A model generated the notes under the pieces. It saw only the letters and a list, made by a program, of their open reading frames with translations. It searched no databases and was not told where the DNA came from. Shown piece after piece: positions 1 to 7,764 of a stretch of 64,000 nucleotides of DNA (position 1 is the first letter of the stretch; each line of letters starts with the position of its first letter). Source of the DNA: JBAVQS01 sp049694275 (GTDB taxonomy: Bacteria; Chloroflexota; Anaerolineae; UBA4142; SHND01); NCBI GenBank assembly GCA_049694275.1, contig JBAVQS010000050.1, positions 1-64,000 on the forward strand. Reading direction: 5' to 3'. A program made the position numbers and the translations under genes.

Positions 1-338
1 AGGATTTTTATTTTCTTTTTGTTGTCACGCAGGGAGCGAGCGTGACCGTCCGCCTGATTAAGCGGGCGCACGGTATAGAGGAAACACTGGCGGAGCAACC
101 CGTTGATGCCGGGCGCTTGTATCTCAAGGTGGAAGCACATGGGCAGGCATACAATTTCTATGTGGCCAGCCGGCTCGACGAGTGGCGCCCGCTCGCTCTG
201 GAGGTCGATGGACGTATTCTGAGCACGCCTGTGGCCGGCGGCTTTGTGGGAACTTACATCGGCATGTATGCGAGCAGAAATGGCCTACCCAGCCAGAACT
301 GTGCGGATTTTGGTTGGTTTGAATACTTGGGGCTTTAA
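1..338 (+). CDS. Glycoside hydrolase family 43 (beta-xylosidase type), C-terminal end only
   Basis: The reading frame is open to the left edge of the window, so this is the 3' end of a longer gene and the GTG at 42 is internal. The roughly 112 visible residues match the C-terminal concanavalin-like beta-sandwich that follows the five-bladed propeller of GH43 xylosidases and arabinofuranosidases. The pattern is a YFLFVV strand, LAEQPV, the run LYLKVEAHGQ, DEWRPL, FVGTYIGMYA and a final ADFGWFEY. In the family this domain contributes to the active-site rim and substrate binding, while the catalytic acids lie in the missing N-terminal part. The product would act on plant or microbial xylan-type glycans. 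Substrate specificity cannot be judged from this fragment. Confidence 0.8.
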   Translation, partial: DFYFLFVVTQGASVTVRLIKRAHGIEETLAEQPVDAGRLYLKVEAHGQAYNFYVASRLDEWRPLALEVDGRILSTPVAGGFVGTYIGMYASRNGLPSQNCADFGWFEYLGL

Positions 339-378
339 GATCGAGGGCCGCCGGTGTCGCACCCGTGGCAGCTTTCTC

Positions 379-600
379 TCATTCTTCCTCAATTGTCCGC
401 TCGCCGCAAGTTCGCAATTTGAAGGTTTGCCCCTTCGAGGTTCGCCTGGCCGAGATGGGCGTGTTTTTATTGACGAAAATGGGGCCTGCTGCATGTCCAA
501 CGGATACAGTGAACAGGAGGAGAAACAGAGTTGCGAGGCCGAGCGGGCCGAGCAGGCAAGCATAGAGACGAGCATAACGTGAGCGCGTAGAACCCTCCAG
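379..600 (-). pseudogene. Possible remnant of a secreted-protein 5' end
   Basis: The 374-base stretch between the GH43 end and the cyclase stop has no convincing gene. On the minus strand one frame reads a signal-peptide-like run (LLGPLGLATLFLLLFTVSVG, then HAAGP) followed by IFVNKNTP, reminiscent of the mature start of secreted beta-helix or adhesin proteins. It ends at a stop at 379-381. No ATG, GTG or TTG lies in frame ahead of it; the nearby ATG is in another frame. This could be a frameshifted leftover of a deleted gene or chance. Nothing else recognisable lies in 339-712. Confidence 0.2.
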
Positions 601-712
601 GGGAATTCAGTATGTCGATGCTAAATAATAGCCGCGCCGTCGAGAGAAGAGAAGGAGGCTTGAAGTGCGTGAGCACTGGCGCAGGGGACTGGTGAAAGAA
701 ATGGTAGCCGGT

Positions 713-1894
713 TCAGCTCACCTGATATACCTTTACCGGCTCTTGCCGGCCGGCCACTTGCTGTTCTCCCAGGAACTCGACCTGGACCCGCCCCTTGACC
801 TGTCGATAAACAGGCTCGCTGATTAACACCTTTCCGCCATGGGCCATCTCCTGCAAGCGAAAAGCCACGTTGACCGTGTCGCCTATCGCAGTATAGTTGA
901 GCAGGCGTTGGCTGCCGACATTGCCCACAATGGCCTCGCCGGTATGCAGACCGATATTGACTCGCATGGGTGCGGGGGCTTGCCGCCCGGCAATTTGATC
1001 GCGCATTGCCAGCGCCGCCTGGACGGCGCGCCAGGGGTGATCCTCCTGTAACAGCGGCGCGTTAAACAGGGCCATCACGCCATCGCCGAGAAATTTGTCC
1101 AGCGTCCCACCGTATAAAGACACCTGCTCGACCATGATTGCCAGGAAACTGTTCAGCAGTGTCACAACCTCTTCCGGAGGTCGTCTCTCGGCCATTGTGG
1201 TGAATCCTTCCATATCCAGAAATAGAACGGTCACCTGACACCGTTGGCCGCCGGGCTGCGCTTGCTCAGGATTGGCCAGGAGGACGTCGGCGACCTGCTG
1301 TGGCATATAGGTCGTGAACAGTCGATGCAGTGTTGCTTCCAACTGTGCGACGCGCTCCTTCTCCTCTGACAATTGCTGATGAAGCAGACTGTTGCGAAAT
1401 GCCATGCCGGCGGGGGCCAGCATGGCTGCCAGCAGATCGGCATGTTGTTCAATGCTCTCCGGCATTTGCAGGTAGTTGGCGCCCACCGCTCCGATCACCC
1501 GGTCCCCGGCAAGCAATGGCAAACCGATAAACGAGTCGATCCCCTCAGGACGGGCGCGACAGGGGGGGAGATCGCCGGCATTGGCTTGCCCTTTGCTCCA
1601 GATGAACCGGGATTTGCTATGGAGTACCTGAACCGCCGGGCAGCCGGATAGCGGTTCACCCTCATTGTCACGGAAATCACCTTCCGGACAGTGTGTGCGG
1701 CAACTCAGGTGCTGCTTGTCGTCCAGCAGAATACACCCGTGTGCACCCGTCACCTGCTCAACGGCCTCAAAGAGCAGCCGCTCGATCGCGGACGGAGCGA
1801 GTGTAGAAGAAAAGCGGAGATTGAAATCGGCGATAATGTTCAGCAGCGCCAGCCGATGGCGCAGATTAATATTGGTCTCCCTGTCGGTACTCAT
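713..1894 (-). CDS. GAF domain-class III adenylate/guanylate cyclase
   Basis: A soluble 393-residue protein predicted to make cyclic AMP or GMP under control of an N-terminal sensor. Residues 15-170 form a GAF domain, then a short helical linker and a class III cyclase domain from about 215. Both metal-binding aspartates are present (VLFLDMEGFT; KFLGDGVMALF), as are the transition-state Asn/Arg region (NYTAIGDTVNVAFR) and HTGEAIVGNVG, so it looks active. The GAF part is unusually cysteine-rich (C54, C65, C69, C85, C112), which could bind a metal or Fe-S cluster. Its ATG overlaps the stop of the upstream methyltransferase gene (ATGA), so it is translationally coupled to a corrinoid methyltransferase module. 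That hints that the GAF domain senses something tied to that pathway, which is inference. Confidence 0.85.
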   Translation of the reverse strand: MSTDRETNINLRHRLALLNIIADFNLRFSSTLAPSAIERLLFEAVEQVTGAHGCILLDDKQHLSCRTHCPEGDFRDNEGEPLSGCPAVQVLHSKSRFIWSKGQANAGDLPPCRARPEGIDSFIGLPLLAGDRVIGAVGANYLQMPESIEQHADLLAAMLAPAGMAFRNSLLHQQLSEEKERVAQLEATLHRLFTTYMPQQVADVLLANPEQAQPGGQRCQVTVLFLDMEGFTTMAERRPPEEVVTLLNSFLAIMVEQVSLYGGTLDKFLGDGVMALFNAPLLQEDHPWRAVQAALAMRDQIAGRQAPAPMRVNIGLHTGEAIVGNVGSQRLLNYTAIGDTVNVAFRLQEMAHGGKVLISEPVYRQVKGRVQVEFLGEQQVAGRQEPVKVYQVS

Positions 1895-2928
1895 TCATAT
1901 CTCCACGCATGTCCCGCGTTGACCAGATTATGGATCACCGCGTCCCGGACCCCCAGTGGAATTTCCGGTCCCTGGGCCGCCAGGATGTACCCGCCGCCTG
2001 GGGCGCCGGCTGCCAGCGCCGCCTGGGCCTTTTGGGTCATTTCTTCCGGCGTCCAGCGGCGCATCTCGATGTTGTTCAGGTTGCCAATGAGGCAGATCTT
2101 GTTGCCGACCAGTCGCTTGCACTCGGCCAGGTCATCCCGATAGGCCAGAATTGCACCCACAATACCGGTATCTGCAAGCAGGTCCAGCAGCGGGTGCAAA
2201 TGCCCCACCCCCTCGTGGATCACAGGTCCCTGGATGCGAGGGACAGTCGCCCTGATCGTCGGGAGGGCTAGTTCGATGAACTGCCGGCGATTGATTACCG
2301 CCGCCGAGGCCATTCCATCAGCCAGCACGATCGCATCCGCCCCGGCCGCAAGCTGGGCATTGGCCCAGGCCACGCAGAATTCGGTGGTAATCTTTATCAG
2401 GCTACCCATCACCTGCTTGCGGCAAGAGTCGTTCTCGAGCAAGAGTAAATCCATCCACATCTCGGTGCCCATCAACATGCTTGGTAGACTGAAAGGGGCA
2501 ATGCAGCCGCCGAGAATGGGAACTCTTCCCTTTACCGCTTGCGCCAAAAGACGAATGGCTTGAAGTGTTTCGCGGAGCAGCGGGGCTGACATGGGATCGG
2601 GCGCCCTCATTCGATCCACATCCTCGTAACGGCGAATCATCATTTCCCCGGCGCTGGGGGGGCCGCTCTCAAAGTACATCAAGCCAGCGCCGAACGCCGT
2701 GATGTCTTGCACAAAATGTGGGACTCCCAGAACGCAATCATATCCAAATTTGCGATGCAGGCGCAACTGGCCTTCCGCCAGATTTTCGCCCTTGCCGAGG
2801 TAGTCCTTCAGGCCCAGGCCCAACTCGGCTGCACCTTGCATGAGCAGGGTGGGAAAGACCGGAACACAGTCCGGGCGCCGGTGCTGGAAGGTGGTCATGA
2901 CGCGCTCATAGCAAGTCATCTGCTTCAT
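1891..2928 (-). CDS. Uroporphyrinogen decarboxylase-like (MtaA/CmuA/UroD family) methyltransferase
   Basis: A 345-residue TIM-barrel protein of the UroD family. Features include the start MTCYERVMTTFQHRRPD, VPVFPTLLMQGAAELGL, a DMDRMRAPDP-like region, ILGGCIAPFSL, a central LADGMAS and the GNLNNIEMRRWTPEEM end region. Members next to a B12-binding protein are usually corrinoid:substrate or corrinoid:coenzyme methyltransferases rather than haem enzymes. The chosen ATG at 2928 lies 1 base after the stop of the corrinoid-protein gene. The frame is open further upstream, but that part only shadows the corrinoid gene. The methyl donor and acceptor cannot be read from the sequence. It forms a tight operon with its neighbours. 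Confidence 0.85.
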   Translation of the reverse strand: MKQMTCYERVMTTFQHRRPDCVPVFPTLLMQGAAELGLGLKDYLGKGENLAEGQLRLHRKFGYDCVLGVPHFVQDITAFGAGLMYFESGPPSAGEMMIRRYEDVDRMRAPDPMSAPLLRETLQAIRLLAQAVKGRVPILGGCIAPFSLPSMLMGTEMWMDLLLLENDSCRKQVMGSLIKITTEFCVAWANAQLAAGADAIVLADGMASAAVINRRQFIELALPTIRATVPRIQGPVIHEGVGHLHPLLDLLADTGIVGAILAYRDDLAECKRLVGNKICLIGNLNNIEMRRWTPEEMTQKAQAALAAGAPGGGYILAAQGPEIPLGVRDAVIHNLVNAGHAWRYE

Positions 2929-2929
2929 C

Positions 2930-3583
2930 TCACCTGCCCTCCATGATGTGGCGTACCACGGCGGCGGCGGCGCTTGCATTGACCGCCGTGGCGTCCGCTC
3001 CCAGCGTCCGGTAGAGTTCGCAATCGAAATTGAAAGGCGCACCGCCAACAACCAGCTTGATCCGGTCTTCCAACCCACGCTCGTGCAGGATGGAGCGGAT
3101 TTCTCGGATGTGCTCAGCCGTGTGCAAAAGCAACGCCGAAGCGCAAATGACTGAGGCGCCAATCGCCAAAGCCCCATCCACGAAATCCTGGCCAGACACG
3201 CTCAACCCCAGGTCATGCACACTCAAGCCGGCCGCCCGGAGGAACGAGCTAACGATCTTGCTTCCCAAGCCATGATAATCGCCGGCGACCGTGCCAATCG
3301 CAACAGTACCGATCGAAAGCGGACTCGCGGGCATGAGCTCCAATAGTCGGTTGATGGCCCTTTCGGCGATCTTGGAGATGACATAAATTTCCGACAGGGT
3401 GATTTCCTGATTGGCCTGCATCTTGCCAATTTCATCCATCGCCGGGCTGACGACCTCCAGAAGGATCCTTTCAGGCGGCGCTCCGGATGCGATAGCCGAT
3501 TCGACCAGACTCGCTCCACCCGCGAGGTCCTGGTTGAACAAACTATCAAAGAATTGCCGGCGATAGCTCGTGAGCTCGTGCAT
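2930..3583 (-). CDS. Corrinoid (cobalamin-binding) methyl-carrier protein
   Basis: A 217-residue protein of the MtaC/MtbC/methionine-synthase B12-module family. Residues 1-85 are the helical cap (LVESAIASG, EVVSPAMDEIG). Residues 90-215 are the Rossmann-like B12 domain, with the cobalt-ligand motif D102-Y-H104-G-L-G107, the S149-x-L151 motif and VVGGAP. The histidine that replaces the lower ligand of cobalamin is therefore present. It should carry a methyl group on cobalt for the UroD-like methyltransferase encoded 1 base downstream. The ATG at 3583 has no adjacent Shine-Dalgarno sequence; a GGAGG lies about 35 bases upstream, separated from the start by a 6-bp hairpin. The leader may thus regulate translation. 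Confidence 0.9.
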   Translation of the reverse strand: MHELTSYRRQFFDSLFNQDLAGGASLVESAIASGAPPERILLEVVSPAMDEIGKMQANQEITLSEIYVISKIAERAINRLLELMPASPLSIGTVAIGTVAGDYHGLGSKIVSSFLRAAGLSVHDLGLSVSGQDFVDGALAIGASVICASALLLHTAEHIREIRSILHERGLEDRIKLVVGGAPFNFDCELYRTLGADATAVNASAAAAVVRHIMEGR

Positions 3584-3589
3584 AATTCG

Positions 3590-3715
3590 TGTGATGAATG
3601 TTCACCGCAGTGAACACCTCCAGCCCAACCCGAAAGGGTCAGTCCCACGCCACTGGTAGGACCACGGAGACCCTTCAGGTTTGGGACTTGTGCCCCCTAC
3701 ACATTTTACCCGGCT
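3590..3715 (-). promoter_or_regulatory. Structured 5' leader of the corrinoid operon (candidate RNA switch)
   Basis: On the transcript strand four segments pair in an interleaved order: GUCCCA (3687-3682), AAGGGUC (3675-3669), UGGGAC (3647-3642) and GACCCUU (3640-3634). The two perfect pairings of 6 and 7 bp form either a pseudoknot or mutually exclusive helices. A local ACCC/GGGU hairpin (3639-3628) competes with the second pairing. A GUUCAC/GUGAAC hairpin (3614-3599) sits between the GGAGG (about 3618) and the ATG. This resembles a riboswitch with a translation platform, but it matches no class I can name, including cobalamin riboswitches. Confidence 0.35.
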
Positions 3716-3832
3716 TTATAGCCTGGCGCAATAGTGCTTGAGCTATAGACCACCTTATGCGTATCTACGTGAATCTCTTGACAGAGACCACGATGATCGT
3801 CAGCATTCGCCAGTGCTTGTTTAATAAGGGTC

Positions 3833-4735
3833 TCATTTTGGCTCATTGCAAAATCGGGTTTTACGTATGTCCTCGGAATCGCTCCTTGCAATCTCACGGT
3901 AATATGGGTCAGTTATGAATGCGGGATCACCATAATTTGCGAGCCACGATAGGAGATAATATTGCACACCCCAAGCGCCGAGCTCTTCGACAGTTCTATC
4001 GTTAGTATTTGGAATTGGGGCGCCATTCTGTATCATCGGGCACGTATGGACATAGCCCTCGTTATGCCGCGCTTCGTGGGCGTACAACACGACCACATCC
4101 ATCAAGCCACCGCCGCGTTGAGGATCAATCCAGCGATCCGTAAGAAGAAAATAGGTATTGCTTGCGATTCGGATATTTATTATATTCCTCGGATCGCAAC
4201 AAAAGCTGTACGGAATATCGCTACGAAAACGGATCCCTTTTATCGTATTAACAAACCAGTCGTATAGCGACTTGTCCGTCCAAGGAAGAGGTTTTGAGAA
4301 TTGAAGTGATTTCATTGCCTGTAGGGTCTGATACGCGCGCCTTTGCAATAGAGTCAAGTCCGCCGAACCTTTGGCCGCTGTGCAGACGAAATTGCCCACA
4401 GTGGGGTCAGATTCGAAACTGAGTTTGAGCATCGCATTGATGTCAGCAACCTTTTCTGACGATGGACACTGAGCCAGCAATTGATCGACCGATGTTGCTT
4501 GCCGAGTTGGAGTCGCTTTGATGACGGGGGGCAACGTTGGCTTGGGTAGGGGCGTGGTCGTCGGTGGCATTGGGATGGGCGTAGCGGTAGATGGAATAGG
4601 TGTCGGTACAGCAACCGGCTGGGTCGGTGCGGCAACCGGCTGAGTCGGTGCAGCAGCAGGAGCACTGCACCCAACCACAAACAGAAGAATCAATCCGGCG
4701 CCAATCAACTGCGGTAGTAACTTCTGGCAGTTCAC
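3833..4735 (-). CDS. Secreted lipoprotein with HExxH motif, putative zinc peptidase
   Basis: A 300-residue protein starting with GTG at 4735, chosen because AAAGGAGG sits 5 bases upstream; an in-frame ATG at 4831 lacks such a site. Residues 1-25 are a lipoprotein signal ending in LFVVGC, so the mature protein is anchored at the cell surface. About 60 residues of Pro/Thr/Ala-rich linker follow, with tandem QPVAAPT-type repeats. The folded C-terminal domain carries LYAHEARHNEGYVH, an HExxH zinc site with a further His in the same stretch, then an EELGAWGVQYYLL helix that could supply a third ligand (E). Several cysteines (CCD, FVC, HTC, RFC) suggest disulfides. I do not recognise the exact family; the peptidase role is inferred from the motif. 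Confidence 0.7.
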   Translation of the reverse strand: MNCQKLLPQLIGAGLILLFVVGCSAPAAAPTQPVAAPTQPVAVPTPIPSTATPIPMPPTTTPLPKPTLPPVIKATPTRQATSVDQLLAQCPSSEKVADINAMLKLSFESDPTVGNFVCTAAKGSADLTLLQRRAYQTLQAMKSLQFSKPLPWTDKSLYDWFVNTIKGIRFRSDIPYSFCCDPRNIINIRIASNTYFLLTDRWIDPQRGGGLMDVVVLYAHEARHNEGYVHTCPMIQNGAPIPNTNDRTVEELGAWGVQYYLLSWLANYGDPAFITDPYYREIARSDSEDIRKTRFCNEPK

Positions 4736-5072
4736 GTTGGCCTCCTTTGGCCTTTGGGCCGCCGATATAGTCGGGATTACTGAGATTCCGCTACAGGCAA
4801 TCAATCCCGCTGCCCGATTCGATTGTACCAATTAACCTGCTAGAGTCAATTCACTGGCAATTGTCGCTTTGGCATGTGTGCGCCGATGCTGGCGGACCTC
4901 ATATTTCTATGTGTTCATAGATTGGAGCGCTGCCCCTCCTGCGCAATTATTCGGCATGATTTTGAGAGGTTTCAGTCGCTTTGAGAGAGGCTGTCAAATT
5001 GTCCGCGCACTCGGGATAGTCAGTAGTTAAAGATCGATTTCGGTAACATTTTCCCGCGATGCTAATCGATAC
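4736..5072. other. Intergenic stretch, no feature seen
   Basis: The 337 bases between the lipoprotein start and the deacetylase stop are AT-richer than the surroundings. They hold the lipoprotein Shine-Dalgarno sequence at the left end. No reading frame with family features, tRNA-like fold or clear terminator was seen. Confidence 0.5.
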
Positions 5073-5771
5073 TCATGGAAAGCGGATGACGCGAAAGCCT
5101 TCCGTGTAGAACTCGCCGTCGATATCAGCGCGGCGCAGGCGCTCGCGGATGCGCTTGGCCATGCCGTCCATGTCCTTGATCTGGCTCTGGTGCTCGCGGA
5201 GCGCGGCGATTTTAATGTCGATGGTGTCGGTGACGTCGACCCATTCGCCCGGCTCGTTCGGGATGCTGAGCCAAACCTCGCGCGGCGTGTGTGGGTCCAG
5301 CCCTTCAGTCAATAGCTCGGGAAAGTACATCCGGTTGCCGGCGGCAGGGAAGATGGCGTCGAGTGTGGCGGTGCCGGCGGCGCGGTGGTCGGGATGGTTG
5401 ATGCCGTTGGGCCGGATGTAGGCAAGCGGGTCGCTGGTGACGACGATGCGCGGCTTGAACTGGCGGATGGCGCGCACAATTTCGCGGCGAACGTCGAGGG
5501 TGTTGAATAGCTCGCCGTCGGGAAAGTGGAGGAACTCGACCTCCTTGACGCCGAGGACGGCGGCGGCGGCGCGCTGCTCGACCTGGCGGTCGCCGCAGAG
5601 CATGTCGGGGGTGACATCCGGGAGATCGCTCCCTTTGTCGCCGCAGGTGAGGAGCAGATAGCGAATCTCTTTGCCCTGGCGGGCCCACTTGGCGAGGGTC
5701 GCGCCGCAAAAGAATTCGGGGTCGTCGGGATGGGCGAGGACGACGAGGACGCGTTCGATTTCGTCAGGCAT
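5073..5771 (-). CDS. PIG-L/LmbE family zinc-dependent deacetylase
   Basis: A 232-residue protein with the two hallmark motifs: AHPDD near residue 13, which supplies metal ligands and the catalytic Asp, and NHPDHRAAG near residue 125, which supplies the third ligand and proton shuttle. Between them are LLLTCGDKGS and FPDGELFNT. Family members remove acetyl groups from N-acetylglucosaminyl compounds such as mycothiol or bacillithiol precursors and GlcNAc-PI; many environmental copies act on unknown small glycosides. GGAG upstream of ATG 5771 supports the start. The gene diverges from the CocE-type hydrolase, with 128 bases between the two starts. The exact substrate is unknown. Confidence 0.9.
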   Translation of the reverse strand: MPDEIERVLVVLAHPDDPEFFCGATLAKWARQGKEIRYLLLTCGDKGSDLPDVTPDMLCGDRQVEQRAAAAVLGVKEVEFLHFPDGELFNTLDVRREIVRAIRQFKPRIVVTSDPLAYIRPNGINHPDHRAAGTATLDAIFPAAGNRMYFPELLTEGLDPHTPREVWLSIPNEPGEWVDVTDTIDIKIAALREHQSQIKDMDGMAKRIRERLRRADIDGEFYTEGFRVIRFP

Positions 5772-5839
5772 AGAATCTCCATCAAAAAATGATTGCGGAA
5801 TTTAACTGGAAACGGATTATACCATTTTTCTGGATACTG

Positions 5840-5868
5840 TTGACAGAACGGGCGGGATTGGCTTTAAT
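5840..5868 (+). promoter_or_regulatory. Sigma-70-type promoter for the CocE-type hydrolase
   Basis: TTGACA at 5840-5845 is followed, after exactly 17 bases, by TTTAAT at 5863-5868, one mismatch from TATAAT. Predicted transcription start is near 5875. The downstream GGAGG (5885-5889) and ATG at 5900 fit, which argues against the ATG at 5789 that would place this promoter inside the gene. Confidence 0.65.
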
Positions 5869-5899
5869 ACTATTATTCTTTGTCGGAGGGCAATCGTCG

Positions 5900-7714
5900 A
5901 TGACGAACGCGGATACGGTCGTGCTGGGCGGATATGCGCCGGCGGCGCGATTTCGGGGGGTGCGGTACCGGTCATTCTATGCGCCGGTGCGCGATGGGAC
6001 GCGGCTGGCGGTGGATGTGATTCTGCCGGGGGATGTGGGTGGCGAGCGGCTGCCGGCGATTTTGATTCAGACGCGCTATTGGCGGGTGTCCGAGCTGCGC
6101 GCCCCGTTCAAGTGGTTCCTGCGGCCGGATCAGTTGTCAGTCCGGCTGCGCGCGCAAGTGCCTTTTCTGACGAGTCACGGCTATGCGCTCGTGCTGGTGG
6201 ATGTGCGGGGGACCGGCGCGTCGTTCGGCGTGTGGCCGCATCCGTGGGCGGAAGAGAGTATGGCCGATGCGTACGATCTGGTCGAATGGATCATCCGGCA
6301 GTCATGGTCGAACGGCAAGGTCGGCGGGATGGGGGTGTCGTACCTGGGGACAACGGCGGAACTACTGGCGACGATCGGGCATCCGGCGGTCAAGTGCACG
6401 CTGCCGATGTTTAATCATCCGGATGCGTACACGGATATTGCATTTCCGGGCGGGGTGATGAACGACCGCTTTCTCTACGATTGGGGGCTGTTTGACAAGA
6501 CGCTGGATGGGAACCGGATTCCGCGCGAGGCGGGGCTGCTGGCGGGGCTGTTTGTCAAAGGGGTCAAGCCGGTGGAAGGGAGCGAGCACCTGCTGGCGGA
6601 GGCGGTAAAGGAGCACGCGGCGAACGGGGATGTGCACCGGCTGGCGCAGGCGGCGACCTTTCGCGATGATCGAATCGACGACCGGCCGCCGTCGATGGAG
6701 GATGTGGCGGTGCACCGGTATGCGGATGGGTATGAGGCATCCGAGGCGGCGGTGCTGGGGTGGGGGAGCTGGATGGATGCGGGGACGGCGGATGCGGTCC
6801 TGCGGCGGTTTGCGACGCACGAGCAGGCGGGGCGCGCGATCATCGGGGCGTGGGAGCATGGCGGGACGCTGAACGCGAGCCCGTACCGGACGCCGGGGAC
6901 GCCGGTGAGTCCAGCGCTGCCGGAGCAGTTGAGCGAGATGCTGCGCTTTTTCGATGCGTATCTCAAGGAGATGGATACGGGCGTGCGCGGCGAGAAGGTG
7001 CTCTATTATTACACGCTGGGGGCAGAGCGGTGGCAGGCGACCGCGAGCTGGCCGCCGGCGGGGGTGCAGATGCAGCGGTGGCACCTGGGCGCGCAGCAGC
7101 GGTTGGCGCAGCAGCCGCCCGCGGAGGCGGACGGGGAGGACCGGTTCGCGGTGGATTTCGAGGCGACGAGCGGGGGACTGAATCGCTGGTGGGAGATGGG
7201 GGGGATTTTGCAGAAACCGGTGACGTATGCGGACCGGGCGGCCGCGGCGCAGCACATGCTGACCTATTTCACGCCGCCGCTGGAACGCGACGTCGAGATT
7301 GCCGGTTATCCCGTGGTGACGCTGTATGTGACCTCGACGGCGACCGATGGCGCGTTCATGGTGTACCTGGAGGATGTGGACCCGGTGGGAAAGGTGACGT
7401 ATGTGACGGAAGGGGAACTGCGCGCAATTCACCGGCGGGTGTCCGATCAGCAGGGGCCATACCGTTTGCACGTGCCGTATCATTCGTTCAAGCGGAAGGA
7501 TGCGATGCCGCTCGTACCGGGCGAGGTGGCGGAGCTCACGTTCGGGCTGAACCCCATCTCGGCGGTCATCAAGCAGGGGCACCGGATTCGGATTGGGATT
7601 GCCGGGCACGACAAGGGGACGTTCGCGCGGATTCCAGAAACGGGCATGCCGACGATTACCATCGCGCACAATGCGCAGTACGCTTCATTTATTGACCTGC
7701 CGGTGAAAGGATAG
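5900..7714 (+). CDS. CocE/NonD family serine hydrolase (X-Pro dipeptidyl-peptidase fold)
   Basis: A 604-residue alpha/beta hydrolase of the X-Pro dipeptidyl-peptidase/cocaine-esterase family. After the FYAPVRDGTRLAVDV start of the domain come VLVDVRGTGAS (oxyanion region) and the nucleophile elbow GMGVSYLG (Ser147). The His region is near GAWEHGG, and the C-terminal galactose-binding-like jelly-roll runs from about 370 (IAGYPVVTLYVTS) to GHRIRIGIAGHD. Such enzymes hydrolyse esters, amides or acyl side chains such as glutaryl-7-ACA. Start 5900 is chosen from GGAGG at 5885 and the promoter at 5840. Starting at 5789 would add a hydrophobic stretch that is probably just promoter sequence. Substrate unknown. 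Confidence 0.88.
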   Translation: MTNADTVVLGGYAPAARFRGVRYRSFYAPVRDGTRLAVDVILPGDVGGERLPAILIQTRYWRVSELRAPFKWFLRPDQLSVRLRAQVPFLTSHGYALVLVDVRGTGASFGVWPHPWAEESMADAYDLVEWIIRQSWSNGKVGGMGVSYLGTTAELLATIGHPAVKCTLPMFNHPDAYTDIAFPGGVMNDRFLYDWGLFDKTLDGNRIPREAGLLAGLFVKGVKPVEGSEHLLAEAVKEHAANGDVHRLAQAATFRDDRIDDRPPSMEDVAVHRYADGYEASEAAVLGWGSWMDAGTADAVLRRFATHEQAGRAIIGAWEHGGTLNASPYRTPGTPVSPALPEQLSEMLRFFDAYLKEMDTGVRGEKVLYYYTLGAERWQATASWPPAGVQMQRWHLGAQQRLAQQPPAEADGEDRFAVDFEATSGGLNRWWEMGGILQKPVTYADRAAAAQHMLTYFTPPLERDVEIAGYPVVTLYVTSTATDGAFMVYLEDVDPVGKVTYVTEGELRAIHRRVSDQQGPYRLHVPYHSFKRKDAMPLVPGEVAELTFGLNPISAVIKQGHRIRIGIAGHDKGTFARIPETGMPTITIAHNAQYASFIDLPVKG

Positions 7715-7764
7715 TAGACACAGGGCAAGAGCTACAGGTATTTGATAGATGGAGGTGAACTCAC

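Noticed and set aside
2929..3177. Upstream extension of the UroD-like gene
   Set aside because: It lies inside the corrinoid-protein gene in another frame; the conserved domain starts at 2928.
3601..3720. Cobalamin riboswitch, suggested by GCCACTG on the plus strand
   Set aside because: The motif is on the strand opposite the operon, the B12-box and other conserved blocks are missing, and no plus-strand gene follows.
6362..7669. Long 435-codon antisense frame over the CocE-type gene
   Set aside because: Arg/Pro/His-rich shadow translation without any domain, and no ribosome site.
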